Source: Pseudomonas graminis
GTDB lineage: Bacteria; Pseudomonadota; Gammaproteobacteria; Pseudomonadales; Pseudomonadaceae
Assembly (NCBI RefSeq): GCF_002093745.1
Contig: NZ_MTSB01000016.1
Location: 62,001-126,000, forward strand
Direction: 5' to 3'
Length of the DNA: 64,000 nucleotides
Part shown: piece after piece, positions 49,692 to 58,330 of the stretch
Position numbering within the stretch: the first letter of the stretch is position 1
How the letters are laid out: every line of letters begins with the position of its first letter
Position numbers and translations under genes: made by a program
The notes under the pieces: generated by a model
Database searches by the model: none
What the model was told of the DNA's origin: nothing
What the model saw: the letters and a program-made list of their open reading frames with translations, nothing else

Positions 49692-52226
49692 ATGATTTCG
49701 TTACCCATCGACTCCGTCCTGCCAGCCCTGCGTCAGGCCCTGACCACACGCCACGAAGCCGTGCTCGAAGCCCCTCCCGGCGCGGGCAAGACCACGCGGG
49801 TGCCGCTCGCGCTGCTGGAGGAAACCTGGCTGGCGGGGCAGACCATTCTGATGCTGGAACCGCGCCGCCTGGCTGCACGCGCTGCGGCGGAGCGGTTGGC
49901 CAGTGAGCTGGGCGAGAAGGTCGGCGAGACGGTGGGTTATCGCATTCGTCTGGAAAGCCGGGTCGGCCCGAAGACGCGCATCGAAGTCGTCACCGAAGGG
50001 ATTCTGACCCGTCGCTTGCAGGACGACCCGGCGCTGGAAGGCGTCGGGCTGCTGATTTTTGATGAGTTTCACGAGCGCAGTCTGGACGCTGACCTGGCGC
50101 TGGCGTTGAGCCTTAATGGCCGCGAGCTGTTTCGAGACGATCAACCGCTGAAGATTCTGCTCATGTCGGCAACGCTGGAAGGCGAGCGGTTGGCGGCGTT
50201 GCTGGACGATGCGCCCGTGGTGCGCAGCGATGGGCGGATGTTTCCGGTGGCGATGCAGTGGGGACGTCCTTTTCAGACGGGTGAATTTGTCGAGCCACGA
50301 GTCGTGCAAACGGTGCTGGATGCGCTGGGCAGCGAGTCCGGTAGCCTGCTCGTGTTTTTGCCGGGGCAGGCCGAGATTCGACGGGTCAACCAGCAACTGG
50401 CGGAAGCGCTGGGTGAGCGCGCCGACATTCTGCTTTGCCCCTTGCACGGCGAGCTTGACCTCAGTGCCCAGCGGGCCGCCATCGAACCGGCCCCCAAAGG
50501 CACGCGCAAGGTGGTGCTGGCGACCAACATCGCGGAAACCAGCCTGACCATCGACGGCGTGCGTGTGGTGATCGATGCCGGGCTGGCGCGGGTGCCGCGT
50601 TTCGATCCAGGCAGCGGCATGACGCGTCTGGAAACCCAGCGCATCTCCCGCGCCAGCGCCACTCAGCGAGCCGGACGGGCAGGGCGGCTGGAGCCGGGCG
50701 TGTGTTACCGGCTCTGGTCCGAGGCGCAGCATGACCAACTGGCTGCCTACGGGGCAGCAGAAATTCTTCAGGCGGACCTCGCCGGGCTTGCGCTGCAACT
50801 GGCGCGCTGGGGCGTCACGCCCGCGCAACTGGTCTGGCTCGACATACCGCCCGCCGCAGCGTATGCGCAGGCGCAGGACCTGCTGGTGCGGCTTGAAGCG
50901 CTGAGCAATCAGCCGGGTCAGCCGCCTGCCCTGACGTCACACGGTCAGGCGATGGCCGAGTTGCCTGCCCATCCGCGTATCGCTCATCTACTGTTGCGGG
51001 GCCATGCATTGGGTTTGGGCGAGCTGGCGTGTGACGTGGCCGCCTTGTTGGGTGAGCGCGATATTCTGCGCGGCGGCGGGGCTGATCTGCACAGTCGCCT
51101 GACCTTGCTGGCGGGCACCGAGCGAGCCGCGCGTGGGGCGCAAGGCGGCGTGCAGCGGGCCAGGCAATTGTCGCGGCAATATCGCGGATACCTGCGCGGT
51201 GCTGCGAACAGCCCGGTCAGCGACCCGGATCACTCTCGCTGGCTCGGTGCGTTGCTGGCGCTGGCCTATCCGGATCGTGTAGCGCAACAACGTCGCCCCG
51301 GCGGTGCCGAATATCGACTGGCCAACGGTCGTGCGGCACTGTTCGCCGAGGCCGACGCACTGATGAAGCAGCCGTGGCTGGTCATTGCAGACTTGGGCAG
51401 TCGACAGGGCCAGCGCGAAGAGCGCATCTACCTCGCCGCGGAGTTCGATCCGGCGCTGTTCGACTCCGTGCTGGCCGAGCAGGTCATCACCGTGGACCAG
51501 ATCGACTGGGATGAGCGCGAAGGCGTATTCCGCGCCGAGCGGCAGCGCAAAGTGGGTGAATTGATCCTCAGCCGCGAACCGCTGACCGGCCTCGACGATG
51601 CAGCCCGCAGCCACGCGCTGCTGGCGTTGGTACGTCGCAAAGGCCTGGAGTTATTGCCGTGGACGCCAGAGCTGCGCCAATGGCAGGCGCGTGTCGCGCT
51701 ACTGCGTAATCTGGACATCGACAAAAACGGAACGAGCGAATGGCCCGACCTGAGTGACCCGCAACTGATGGATACACTCGAAAACTGGCTGATGCCGTAC
51801 CTCGGCAAAGTCACCCGACTCAGCCATTTCAGCCAGCTCGACCTGTCATCTATCTTGCGCAACCTCCTGCCGTGGCCGATGCCGCAACAACTGGAAGCGC
51901 AGGCCCCGCAGACCATCCAGGTGCCCTCCGGCTCAAACATCCGCATCGACTACAGCGAACAGCCGCCGATCCTGTCGGTGCGGCTGCAAGAACTGTTCGG
52001 ACTGTCCGATACACCACGCATCGCCAACGGGCGACAGGTGCTTAAACTGCACTTATTGTCCCCGGCGCGCCGCCCTGTGCAGGTGACGCAGGATCTGGCT
52101 AACTTCTGGCGGTCGACTTACATTGAGGTGAAGAAGGATTTGAAGGGGCGGTATCCAAAGCATTACTGGCCGGATGATCCGTTGGTGGCGGAGGCCACGG
52201 CGCGGGTGAAACCGAGGGGGACGTGA
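49692..52226 (+). CDS. hrpB: ATP-dependent RNA helicase HrpB
   Basis: An 844-residue DEAH/RHA-type helicase. Walker A APPGAGKTT is at about 27-35, DEFH (Walker B) at 124-127, SAT motif in LLMSATLEGE, then the helicase C domain with QRAGRAGRLEPG and the HA2/OB and HrpB-specific C-terminal region. HrpB belongs to a bacterial DExH clade distinct from HrpA, with unclear RNA targets. The ATG is behind a hairpin that hides its ribosome-binding site. Confidence 0.93.
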   Translation: MISLPIDSVLPALRQALTTRHEAVLEAPPGAGKTTRVPLALLEETWLAGQTILMLEPRRLAARAAAERLASELGEKVGETVGYRIRLESRVGPKTRIEVVTEGILTRRLQDDPALEGVGLLIFDEFHERSLDADLALALSLNGRELFRDDQPLKILLMSATLEGERLAALLDDAPVVRSDGRMFPVAMQWGRPFQTGEFVEPRVVQTVLDALGSESGSLLVFLPGQAEIRRVNQQLAEALGERADILLCPLHGELDLSAQRAAIEPAPKGTRKVVLATNIAETSLTIDGVRVVIDAGLARVPRFDPGSGMTRLETQRISRASATQRAGRAGRLEPGVCYRLWSEAQHDQLAAYGAAEILQADLAGLALQLARWGVTPAQLVWLDIPPAAAYAQAQDLLVRLEALSNQPGQPPALTSHGQAMAELPAHPRIAHLLLRGHALGLGELACDVAALLGERDILRGGGADLHSRLTLLAGTERAARGAQGGVQRARQLSRQYRGYLRGAANSPVSDPDHSRWLGALLALAYPDRVAQQRRPGGAEYRLANGRAALFAEADALMKQPWLVIADLGSRQGQREERIYLAAEFDPALFDSVLAEQVITVDQIDWDEREGVFRAERQRKVGELILSREPLTGLDDAARSHALLALVRRKGLELLPWTPELRQWQARVALLRNLDIDKNGTSEWPDLSDPQLMDTLENWLMPYLGKVTRLSHFSQLDLSSILRNLLPWPMPQQLEAQAPQTIQVPSGSNIRIDYSEQPPILSVRLQELFGLSDTPRIANGRQVLKLHLLSPARRPVQVTQDLANFWRSTYIEVKKDLKGRYPKHYWPDDPLVAEATARVKPRGT

Positions 52227-52295
52227 GGGTTTTCCACGCGTGCATGTTGAGCCTGCTGACCGCCTTCTCGAGGCCTCGACCAGATCGAGCACGAC

Positions 52296-53282
52296 TCATC
52301 GTGCGGCGGCGGGCGCAACTGTCTGGATATTCTGCCGTGTGCGCGAACGAGCTTTTTGGGTGACCTCAACGTTCAATACCCAGTTCTTTTGCCCTTCGGG
52401 CATGATCGGTTCGTCGATAAATCGCACTTCGCGCATGGCGTCCATGGCTTGCTGATCGAAAGCGCTATTGCCAGAGCTTTCAACTAATGAAACGTCTGAC
52501 GCAGCGCTGCCGGGGGCATAGTCGAGTTGCAGGGTAGCCGGTTTGCCCGCTGGGTCTGGATTCGTCAACTTTTCCGTTTTGCGATGCAACGCCTGAATGG
52601 CTCTGATGACGTTGCCTCTTGCGCCCTTGGCCCATATTTCGTTGTAGCGGTTCGCCTGCGTGATAGAGAGCGTCAGCCCCGTACGACGCAGTCGCTGCAC
52701 GTTACCCCACGCTTCGTCGCCGGCGTAGCTGACAGCACTGAGATAAAGTGTCAGCGCACCCTCGCGATCCTGAGGGCCACCTTTGCCGTTCTCTAGAAGT
52801 CCCGCCAACTGAATGCTACTGCGTATGTTTGCAGGTGTACCGGCTGCCCGCTGGTAGAGTTGTCTGGCCTTGACGTAGTCGACCGGTTCGCCAATGCCAT
52901 TCTCAGCCATGCGCCCGAGCTGGTAATACGCCGCTGGGTCTACATCGGCTGCAGACTGATAAAGCGCCCTGGCGCTGGAAAAGTTTTGCAAGACACTTTC
53001 ACCGTTTTCATACAGGGTGCCCAGAATGATTTTGCAGCGAATATTACCGCGGTCGGCGTAGTCGCTAATCTCGGTAATTCCATGCGAAGTGATAGGGTTT
53101 TGATTACGTAAAGCAATGCAGCGCAGGTCCGCGAAAGCGTCATTCCGGGCGCTGCTGTTTGTGCTTTGGCAACCGATTAGCAAGGCGCTGAAGGTCAGTA
53201 AAATAAAAGCTTTTATCACGAGTCGTATCCGTATAAGCCTATTGCAGGATTCATTTTCTGTTGGCGGCGACGTGATCGTCAT
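52296..53282 (-). CDS. Lipoprotein with Sel1 repeats and a TonB-like C-terminal domain
   Basis: A 328-residue protein. After a signal with lipobox SALLIGC (Cys near residue 38) the middle has about three Sel1-like repeats (GTLYENGESVLQN, YQLGRMAENGIGEPVDYVKAR, LAGLLENGKGGPQDREGAL). The C-terminus (about 230-310) looks like a TonB_C energy-transducer domain (SGNSAFDQQAMDAMREVRF). This fusion of Sel1 scaffold with a TonB_C-like tail is unusual but seen in some Pseudomonas. The ATG overlaps the end of the upstream EamA gene by 4 bp, so it is translationally coupled to it. Confidence 0.7.
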   Translation of the reverse strand: MTITSPPTENESCNRLIRIRLVIKAFILLTFSALLIGCQSTNSSARNDAFADLRCIALRNQNPITSHGITEISDYADRGNIRCKIILGTLYENGESVLQNFSSARALYQSAADVDPAAYYQLGRMAENGIGEPVDYVKARQLYQRAAGTPANIRSSIQLAGLLENGKGGPQDREGALTLYLSAVSYAGDEAWGNVQRLRRTGLTLSITQANRYNEIWAKGARGNVIRAIQALHRKTEKLTNPDPAGKPATLQLDYAPGSAASDVSLVESSGNSAFDQQAMDAMREVRFIDEPIMPEGQKNWVLNVEVTQKARSRTRQNIQTVAPAAAR

Positions 53283-54175
53283 TCCGAAGCGCTCACACCC
53301 CGTCCAGATAACACCCCAAAAATCCGCTTCCTATACAGCCCGACGCCCAGCCCTGCCACGATCAAAACTACTGCCAACACTTTCTCCGTCGACACAGGCT
53401 CGTTGAATATCAATACCGAACCCAGCATTCCGAAAATGGGTACCAGTAACGACAGCGGTGCGACTGTCGAAACCGGATAGGTCTTGAGCAACGAATTCCA
53501 TATCCAGTAAGCGAACAGGGTGTTGGGGTAGACCTGAAACAGAATCGACAGAACGGCGCTCGTGTCTATGTTATTTGCGAATGCGGCGTAGCCGACGCTT
53601 CCATTGACGGCATAGTCGAGCGCGAACAGGGGTATAGGCGAAAAGGCGCTGGACCACACCAGAAAGCCGAACACATTCTGGGTCCTGGCTTTTTTGTTGA
53701 TGATGTTGGCCACACTCATGGACACCGCGCCGATCAATACCAGAAGCAGTCCGATCAAGCTCACTGAGCCATCGCTGATCACGATGACACTCAACAACCC
53801 ACTGAGCGCGATCAGCATACCCAATACCTGGAAACGGGTCAGCGCTTCCTTGAACACCCAGCCGCCGAGCAGGATGGTGAAGAACGCGCTGAATTGCAGC
53901 ACCAGCGAGGCGATGCCCGCCGAGAGCCCGGCCTTGATACCCAGATTGACCATGCCCCACAGACCGATACCGAACACCAGTCCGTAACCGATGAGATAAC
54001 GCCACGGCACATCAGGCTTGCGGATGAAGAAAATCGCTGGCACGGCGCACAGGCTGAAGCGCAGGCCTGCCAGAATCAAGGGGTCGACGTTCGTCAGCCC
54101 CAGTTTGATCACCGAGAAGTTGAAGCCCCAGATCGCCATGACCAGCACAGCCAGCACTACATGCAGTGGTTTCAT
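53279..54175 (-). CDS. EamA/DMT-superfamily transporter
   Basis: A 298-residue protein with about ten membrane segments in two EamA halves (N half WGFNFSVIKLGLTNVDPLIL; second half FLVWSSAFSPIPLFALDYAV). Members export amino acids, purines or metabolites. The ATG at 54175 is the first in frame. It is coupled to the Sel1/TonB-C lipoprotein gene. The closest characterised relatives are probably YdcZ/RhaT-like; substrate unknown. Confidence 0.88.
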   Translation of the reverse strand: MKPLHVVLAVLVMAIWGFNFSVIKLGLTNVDPLILAGLRFSLCAVPAIFFIRKPDVPWRYLIGYGLVFGIGLWGMVNLGIKAGLSAGIASLVLQFSAFFTILLGGWVFKEALTRFQVLGMLIALSGLLSVIVISDGSVSLIGLLLVLIGAVSMSVANIINKKARTQNVFGFLVWSSAFSPIPLFALDYAVNGSVGYAAFANNIDTSAVLSILFQVYPNTLFAYWIWNSLLKTYPVSTVAPLSLLVPIFGMLGSVLIFNEPVSTEKVLAVVLIVAGLGVGLYRKRIFGVLSGRGVSASE

Positions 54176-54321
54176 TGATAAGCCGTCTTTATGCGCTTTT
54201 ATAAGTAGCAGACCTGCAAGCAGCGTCCGGAAAAGTAGTGTGTGATCGTTCGAGAGGGTGGATTGTTGCCATCCTACCCTGCTGTGTAAGGCGAACCTTG
54301 TATCTCAAGACGCTGGTGTTT

Positions 54322-54723
54322 TTACTCACAGTCTTCGCGTGAAAGCGTGATGGAGGTAATAAACCCTCCGGTTGAACTGGTGTATGAGTAAGTGATTTTG
54401 TTGCCCAGCTCCAGCACCAATAGATAGGCTGTTTGCTTGCACAAGCTGCCGTGGATCTGCTGAGTCAGATAGCTGTTGTAATAGGCTTTTTCGCCAGGCT
54501 TTCCGCTGTAACCACTGAGCGTGAGGTTGTAGGTGACGGTGTGATCGGCGTAAGTAATATCGTCAATTCGGGTCATTATATCCAGCGTGATGGGAAGCTG
54601 CTTCCTTTGCTGATCGATGACTGCTGACAGCGCTTCGTTTCCATCCTTAGCCCATAGAGGTGTGATGAAGCACATTGCTGCCGCACCCACGAGAGCCGCC
54701 TTAACCATACGAAAATTTTTCAA
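54322..54723 (-). CDS. Small exported protein of unknown function
   Basis: A 133-residue protein with signal peptide MKNFRMVKAALVGAAAMCFI (cleavage after LWA). The mature part (KDGNEALSAVIDQQRKQLPI, then TRIDDITYADHTVTYN and ITSITLSREDCE) has beta-rich alternation and two cysteines (SLCKQ and DCE). I recognise no family. It lies alone between the EamA gene and the fragment at 54773. Confidence 0.65.
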   Translation of the reverse strand: MKNFRMVKAALVGAAAMCFITPLWAKDGNEALSAVIDQQRKQLPITLDIMTRIDDITYADHTVTYNLTLSGYSGKPGEKAYYNSYLTQQIHGSLCKQTAYLLVLELGNKITYSYTSSTGGFITSITLSREDCE

Positions 54724-54772
54724 TTCTATTTCCCTGTTTTAGAAAGTTGCCTGATTGCCTAAATCGGCCCTG

Positions 54773-54864
54773 TCAAGGCAAAGCCAGCAGCAAAAAACCG
54801 TTCGATCATCGGCAGGTTATCAGTTATCAGCAGCGTGTCATCCCTGCGCACGCGCGCGCTGAAC
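54773..54864 (-). pseudogene. Degenerate copy of the 3' end of the endonuclease/phosphatase-family gene
   Basis: The minus strand reads FSARVRRDDTLLITDNLPMI then ERFFAAG, almost the same as SARVRRDDTLLISDHLPVIG at the C-terminus of the gene at 58331-59419. DNA similarity runs from the stop-codon region (tcaaggca) for about 90 bp. A one-base difference near the end breaks the frame, and no 5' part exists, so it is a fragment. Confidence 0.75.
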
Positions 54865-54993
54865 ACAGTCTATGTTCGTAGGCGAGTAAAGGGTCATTGT
54901 GAATGGATGATCAGCAGGCGTTCTTGGCGCTAAAAACGGGAGGCGAGAGCGTAAGAGAACGCCAGGGCGTGAGGCCCTGGCAAGCAGCAGGTA

Positions 54994-55242
54994 TCACTTT
55001 TTCTTCTTGGCCGGCTTTTCTGCTTTGTCTGCCTTGTCTGATTTCTTGGCCTTTTCTGGCTTGCTATCAGCTTTTTTGGCAGATTTTTTTGGCTCGGCGT
55101 CTTTCTTCTTGTCTTTCTTTTCGGAAGACTTGGAAAGCGTTGAATCCTCTTCAGATTTTTTTGCCGGTGACGCCTTCTTGTCTTTCAGATCCTTGCTGGC
55201 TTTTGAGGCTTCGTCTTTGCTTTTCTTGTCGTCTTTAGCCAC
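54994..55242 (-). CDS. Lysine-rich histone H1-like protein
   Basis: An 82-residue protein made almost only of Lys, Ala, Asp, Glu and Ser (MAKDDKKSKDEASKASKDLK; KPEKAKKSDKADKAEK). It resembles H1-like/AlgP-type C-terminal tails that bind DNA. The start at the GTG at 55242 is supported by AAGGG about nine bases upstream; a GTG at 55251 is too close to it. The gene is monocistronic. Low-complexity composition makes homology uncertain. Confidence 0.65.
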   Translation of the reverse strand: MAKDDKKSKDEASKASKDLKDKKASPAKKSEEDSTLSKSSEKKDKKKDAEPKKSAKKADSKPEKAKKSDKADKAEKPAKKKK

Positions 55243-55347
55243 GTTGATCACCCTTTGGTGTATGCCGGTATTGGCACGTTGCCTATGGAAGTCTCCATAG
55301 GCTGATCATTAGGCGAGCGCGTCCAGAAACGGTTCAACCTGTTTTGA

Positions 55348-55569
55348 TCATATCGCTCGCAGAAGGACGACATTCAGATCCTTGGCGACCCGCCAACTCA
55401 CCGATGGCCACAGGGCTATCATTTCCACTTGGTTCAGGCATTTCCAACCAACGGATGGCTCGCCGGTAATGGAGTGACGGTAACTGTCGACTGCGCTCGC
55501 AGTACGGTGGTTTGCGGCAACCATCCGGAAGTGGAATTATCGAAGCTTGAGCAGGCTCTCAATGCTTGA
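55348..55569 (+). pseudogene. C-terminal fragment of an unknown gene
   Basis: A 73-codon frame without a start codon (an in-frame TGA at 55345 precedes it) encodes DDIQILGDPPTHRWPQGYHF, HLVQAFPTNGWLAGNGVTVT and VDCARSTVVCGNHPEVELSK, ending LEQALNA. It reads as genuine protein sequence with two cysteines (CARSTVVC). It is probably the 3' end of a gene whose front was lost. I do not recognise the family. Confidence 0.5.
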
Positions 55570-55617
55570 GTCAATTGTCCGGATGGCCATCGCTGATCCG
55601 TCTGAGGCATCGACAGG

Positions 55618-56526
55618 TCAAGAGTTGACGTTCTCGCTCTTCGGGTACACAGACTGTGTATTGCGCGATGCCAGCAAGCTGCACAGCAGACCAACCATAA
55701 CGAAACCCGCTCCCCACGCAGCGGACAGGCTCAAGACCTCTCCGAATAAAATGAAGGCGAACACCGTTGCAAATAGAGGGTCCGAGGTTTCAATAATTTG
55801 AACCCTGCCTGCTTCGCCTAATTTAATGGCTCGGGTTGTTAAATAGAACCCGCCAATGGTTGGAAATACCACTAGGGCAACCAGCGACAGTATGGCGGAC
55901 AATGAGGGGGCCCTGAAGCCGGCGGCGAGCGCCGGCGGAAACAGGTACAGGCTGCCAAAGCCGAAAAGCCAAACCAATTGGCAGAGACCGCTACCGACAT
56001 TGTTGTATTTGGCGAAGAATATAAATAATGCGTAACCCAGCCCCCCAAGCAGCGCCAGCGTGGCGCCTTTCATGGAGCCTGACATTTCACTCCCGACATT
56101 AAGCATGAGGAGAACGCCGGCAATGATGGTCAGGAAACTAACGGACTTCAGCAGCGTCAAGCGTTCGTTCAGGAAGATGGCAGAGAGGAGGATGGTAAAA
56201 CCACCCGCCGCGTACGTCAGAAAAGACACCAGCGAAACGGACGCTTCTGCGAACGCTTGTGTCTCAAAGAAATACAGGCTGAATATTCCCAGGAACGCCA
56301 GAACCGCCAGCGTTGGCCATTGTTTACCAACGCGTGACAGTTCGCGCGCCTTGCCCGTCAACAGGCAATAGCCGAGCAATAAAAAGAAGGCGATGAACGC
56401 TTTGGTAAAAGCAATTTGCGATGCACCCACGCCTTGCAGCAACGTCAGTTTGGTCAGTGGACCAATCAGGCCGTTCAGCGCGGCGGCCGTCAGTGCGCAG
56501 ATTGCAAAGTTATCGAAGATTTTCAC
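55618..56526 (-). CDS. EamA/DMT-superfamily exporter coupled to a desaturase gene
   Basis: A 302-residue membrane protein with about ten hydrophobic segments in two EamA halves (LNGLIGPLTKLTLLQGVGAS; SGLCQLVWLFGFGSLYLFPP). Start is a GTG at 56526 overlapping the stop of the desaturase gene (GTGA), so the two are translated together. The pairing implies export of the product that the desaturase makes or modifies. The other EamA at 53279 is only distantly alike by eye. Confidence 0.88.
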   Translation of the reverse strand: MKIFDNFAICALTAAALNGLIGPLTKLTLLQGVGASQIAFTKAFIAFFLLLGYCLLTGKARELSRVGKQWPTLAVLAFLGIFSLYFFETQAFAEASVSLVSFLTYAAGGFTILLSAIFLNERLTLLKSVSFLTIIAGVLLMLNVGSEMSGSMKGATLALLGGLGYALFIFFAKYNNVGSGLCQLVWLFGFGSLYLFPPALAAGFRAPSLSAILSLVALVVFPTIGGFYLTTRAIKLGEAGRVQIIETSDPLFATVFAFILFGEVLSLSAAWGAGFVMVGLLCSLLASRNTQSVYPKSENVNS

Positions 56527-57536
56527 CTGATTACCCCTAAAAACACCGACGGCTCGGGCTTCGCAAACGGATGAACGTTAATGAGATAGGCCAATAAACT
56601 GACTTTTCCATGTGCGCTCGTAAAAATGCCTCCCCAGAAATCATCCCACACCTTGAAGGCTTCATTTTCTCTAAGAATCACCGTCGCTTTTGCCAGGTTC
56701 CAATGCGGAATGCCTGGCAGGAGGTGGTGGGTCAGATGGTAGTTATCACCATGCATGCCGATAAACAGCTTCTCGATTCTCCCGGCATAGCGGTTCCGTG
56801 AGAAAAAACTGTGGCTTGAAAACGTCTTAGACATCATCGGAAAATGCTCAGCCAGTTCACTGTACCAACCGACAAGCGGGTAGACGATCAAGAAAGGTAA
56901 ATACCACAGCAGCAGTACATCAGTGACAATGTCCAAGGCGTAGCTGGCTGATAACAGGCCCAGGTGAAAGGCGATAATGGCGAGCACCTCTCCGCGCTCT
57001 TTGGGTGTCTGCAAGGCCTTCCCCAAACGCTCTCGAACGAGATAATAGATGTAGTGAGGGGTGAGCCTTCCAAGTGCCGGGCTCAACAGGAAGCGCCAGA
57101 GGAACGAGGCTCTGGACAGGGTGTCGTACACGCCGGAATCCATCATATATTGATAGTCGGGATCGTGTTCAGCGTTACCGATATGGGGGTGGTGAGTCAG
57201 TACGTGGGATTTACGATAGCTGTCAAAAGACTGAAGTATCGTCCAGCCACACAGGACCCGACCCAGTGTGACATTGAGTACTTTCGACTTGAACAACGTA
57301 CCGTGAGCCGCTTCATGCAACAGACTGGCCAGCGCGCGCTGGCGGGTCCCGATAATCAAGATCGCCATTATCCAGCCTTGCCAGCCCAAGGTTTGGCTGG
57401 CGAGAATACTCGCTGCGATCCAAGCCAGGCTTTCAAAAACAGACAGCATGCCTCGATAGTTATTTCTGGCGTACAACATCTTGATACGTCGCTTTTGATC
57501 GGAGGTTAACGCGACCTTATGGAAGTGTCCTTTCAC
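56523..57536 (-). CDS. Membrane desaturase/hydroxylase of the fatty-acid desaturase superfamily
   Basis: A 337-residue integral membrane diiron enzyme. The histidine boxes are HEAAH (74-78), HVLTHH with H118 (111-118) and HLTHH with H277 (266-277), plus H230 and H261; eight or more histidines bind the iron pair. Hydrophobic segments flank them (about 33-60, 190-225). The start is a GTG at 57536 with TAGGA seven bases upstream. It heads an operon with an EamA exporter. Substrate is not evident: true acyl-lipid desaturation or an amino-acid-type desaturase (as in rhizobitoxine RtxC or phaseolotoxin DesI) are both possible. Confidence 0.85.
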   Translation of the reverse strand: MKGHFHKVALTSDQKRRIKMLYARNNYRGMLSVFESLAWIAASILASQTLGWQGWIMAILIIGTRQRALASLLHEAAHGTLFKSKVLNVTLGRVLCGWTILQSFDSYRKSHVLTHHPHIGNAEHDPDYQYMMDSGVYDTLSRASFLWRFLLSPALGRLTPHYIYYLVRERLGKALQTPKERGEVLAIIAFHLGLLSASYALDIVTDVLLLWYLPFLIVYPLVGWYSELAEHFPMMSKTFSSHSFFSRNRYAGRIEKLFIGMHGDNYHLTHHLLPGIPHWNLAKATVILRENEAFKVWDDFWGGIFTSAHGKVSLLAYLINVHPFAKPEPSVFLGVIR

Positions 57537-58330
57537 AATAAATTCCTAGCATCCGTGAATTGCAAAGCGTGTCAGAAAAGACTGGAACGCTTCTGTAAAA
57601 TTATTTAAAAGACTGAATCGTTATTGCCATATGGCGTGTGATCATTAACTATTCGTCGCCGCCTGAGTGAATCACCTTGAAGTAACCGAAGGCGCATCAT
57701 GGGCGGTTGCTCTGTTGACGCGCTAAAGGGCAGCGTGCAGGGGTGAGCAACTGGCGGGAGTCATGGGATTTCAGGCACGCCAGTCGTTGGCTCTGGCGGC
57801 CCGCAGTGTGCATGCGAGAAACGTAATACGAAGGGGAGTTTTTTAGGTGTTGTGGCACCCTTGGTTTCGATGGCGCAGCGTGTGATAACGTTAAATAAAT
57901 TAACCTCAGCACAAAGAAATTTAAGTGAAAATAAAAACTTATTAACATGTTGACGCTTCCATGCTGGCTCGATCTCTCCGAGGTGAAATGTAATCGACGC
58001 TTGACCCTTGTGTCAATCCTACGCAGCAAAAATAGGGGCACTTAAAAAGTTTTATTAGTTTTATTGCGTGTAAAAATAGCGCTCGGCAGCGCGTCTTTTG
58101 TATGCGCTAAGGACATGCTGATCAGCGTTGCGTCACTCGCGGTATGGCGCGGATCCCTCGGCTAGCCTGACGTCAAGTTAATATATCCACGTGCTCTGCT
58201 GTACAGTGAAATTTTTAATTGCCAAGCTCGACTTGCTGTACGACGTCATTATGATCGCCGAAATAAAGGTAATAGGTAACTTTAACTTTCTTATTTCAGA
58301 TTATTATCCGGTTCCAGAGCATAAGCCCCC
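57537..58330. other. AT-rich non-coding region upstream of the desaturase operon
   Basis: About 800 bp distinctly richer in A and T than the rest of the window (for example 57890-57950, 58040-58080, 58180-58310), with no supported gene. A frame at 57697-58041 (minus) lacks coding character. It must contain the promoter of the desaturase operon. Its composition suggests foreign or silenced DNA and possible binding of H-NS-like (MvaT) proteins. No attachment site or hrp-type box was recognised. Confidence 0.65.

Noticed and set aside
57697..58041. 114-codon minus-strand frame in the AT-rich region
   Set aside because: No ribosome-binding site and an implausible composition; it appears to be chance sequence.
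57537..58330. hrp box or lux-type operator near the desaturase operon
   Set aside because: Short matches such as ctgtacag at 58199-58206 exist, but no full GGAACC-N15/16-CCAC or complete lux-box palindrome was found by eye.
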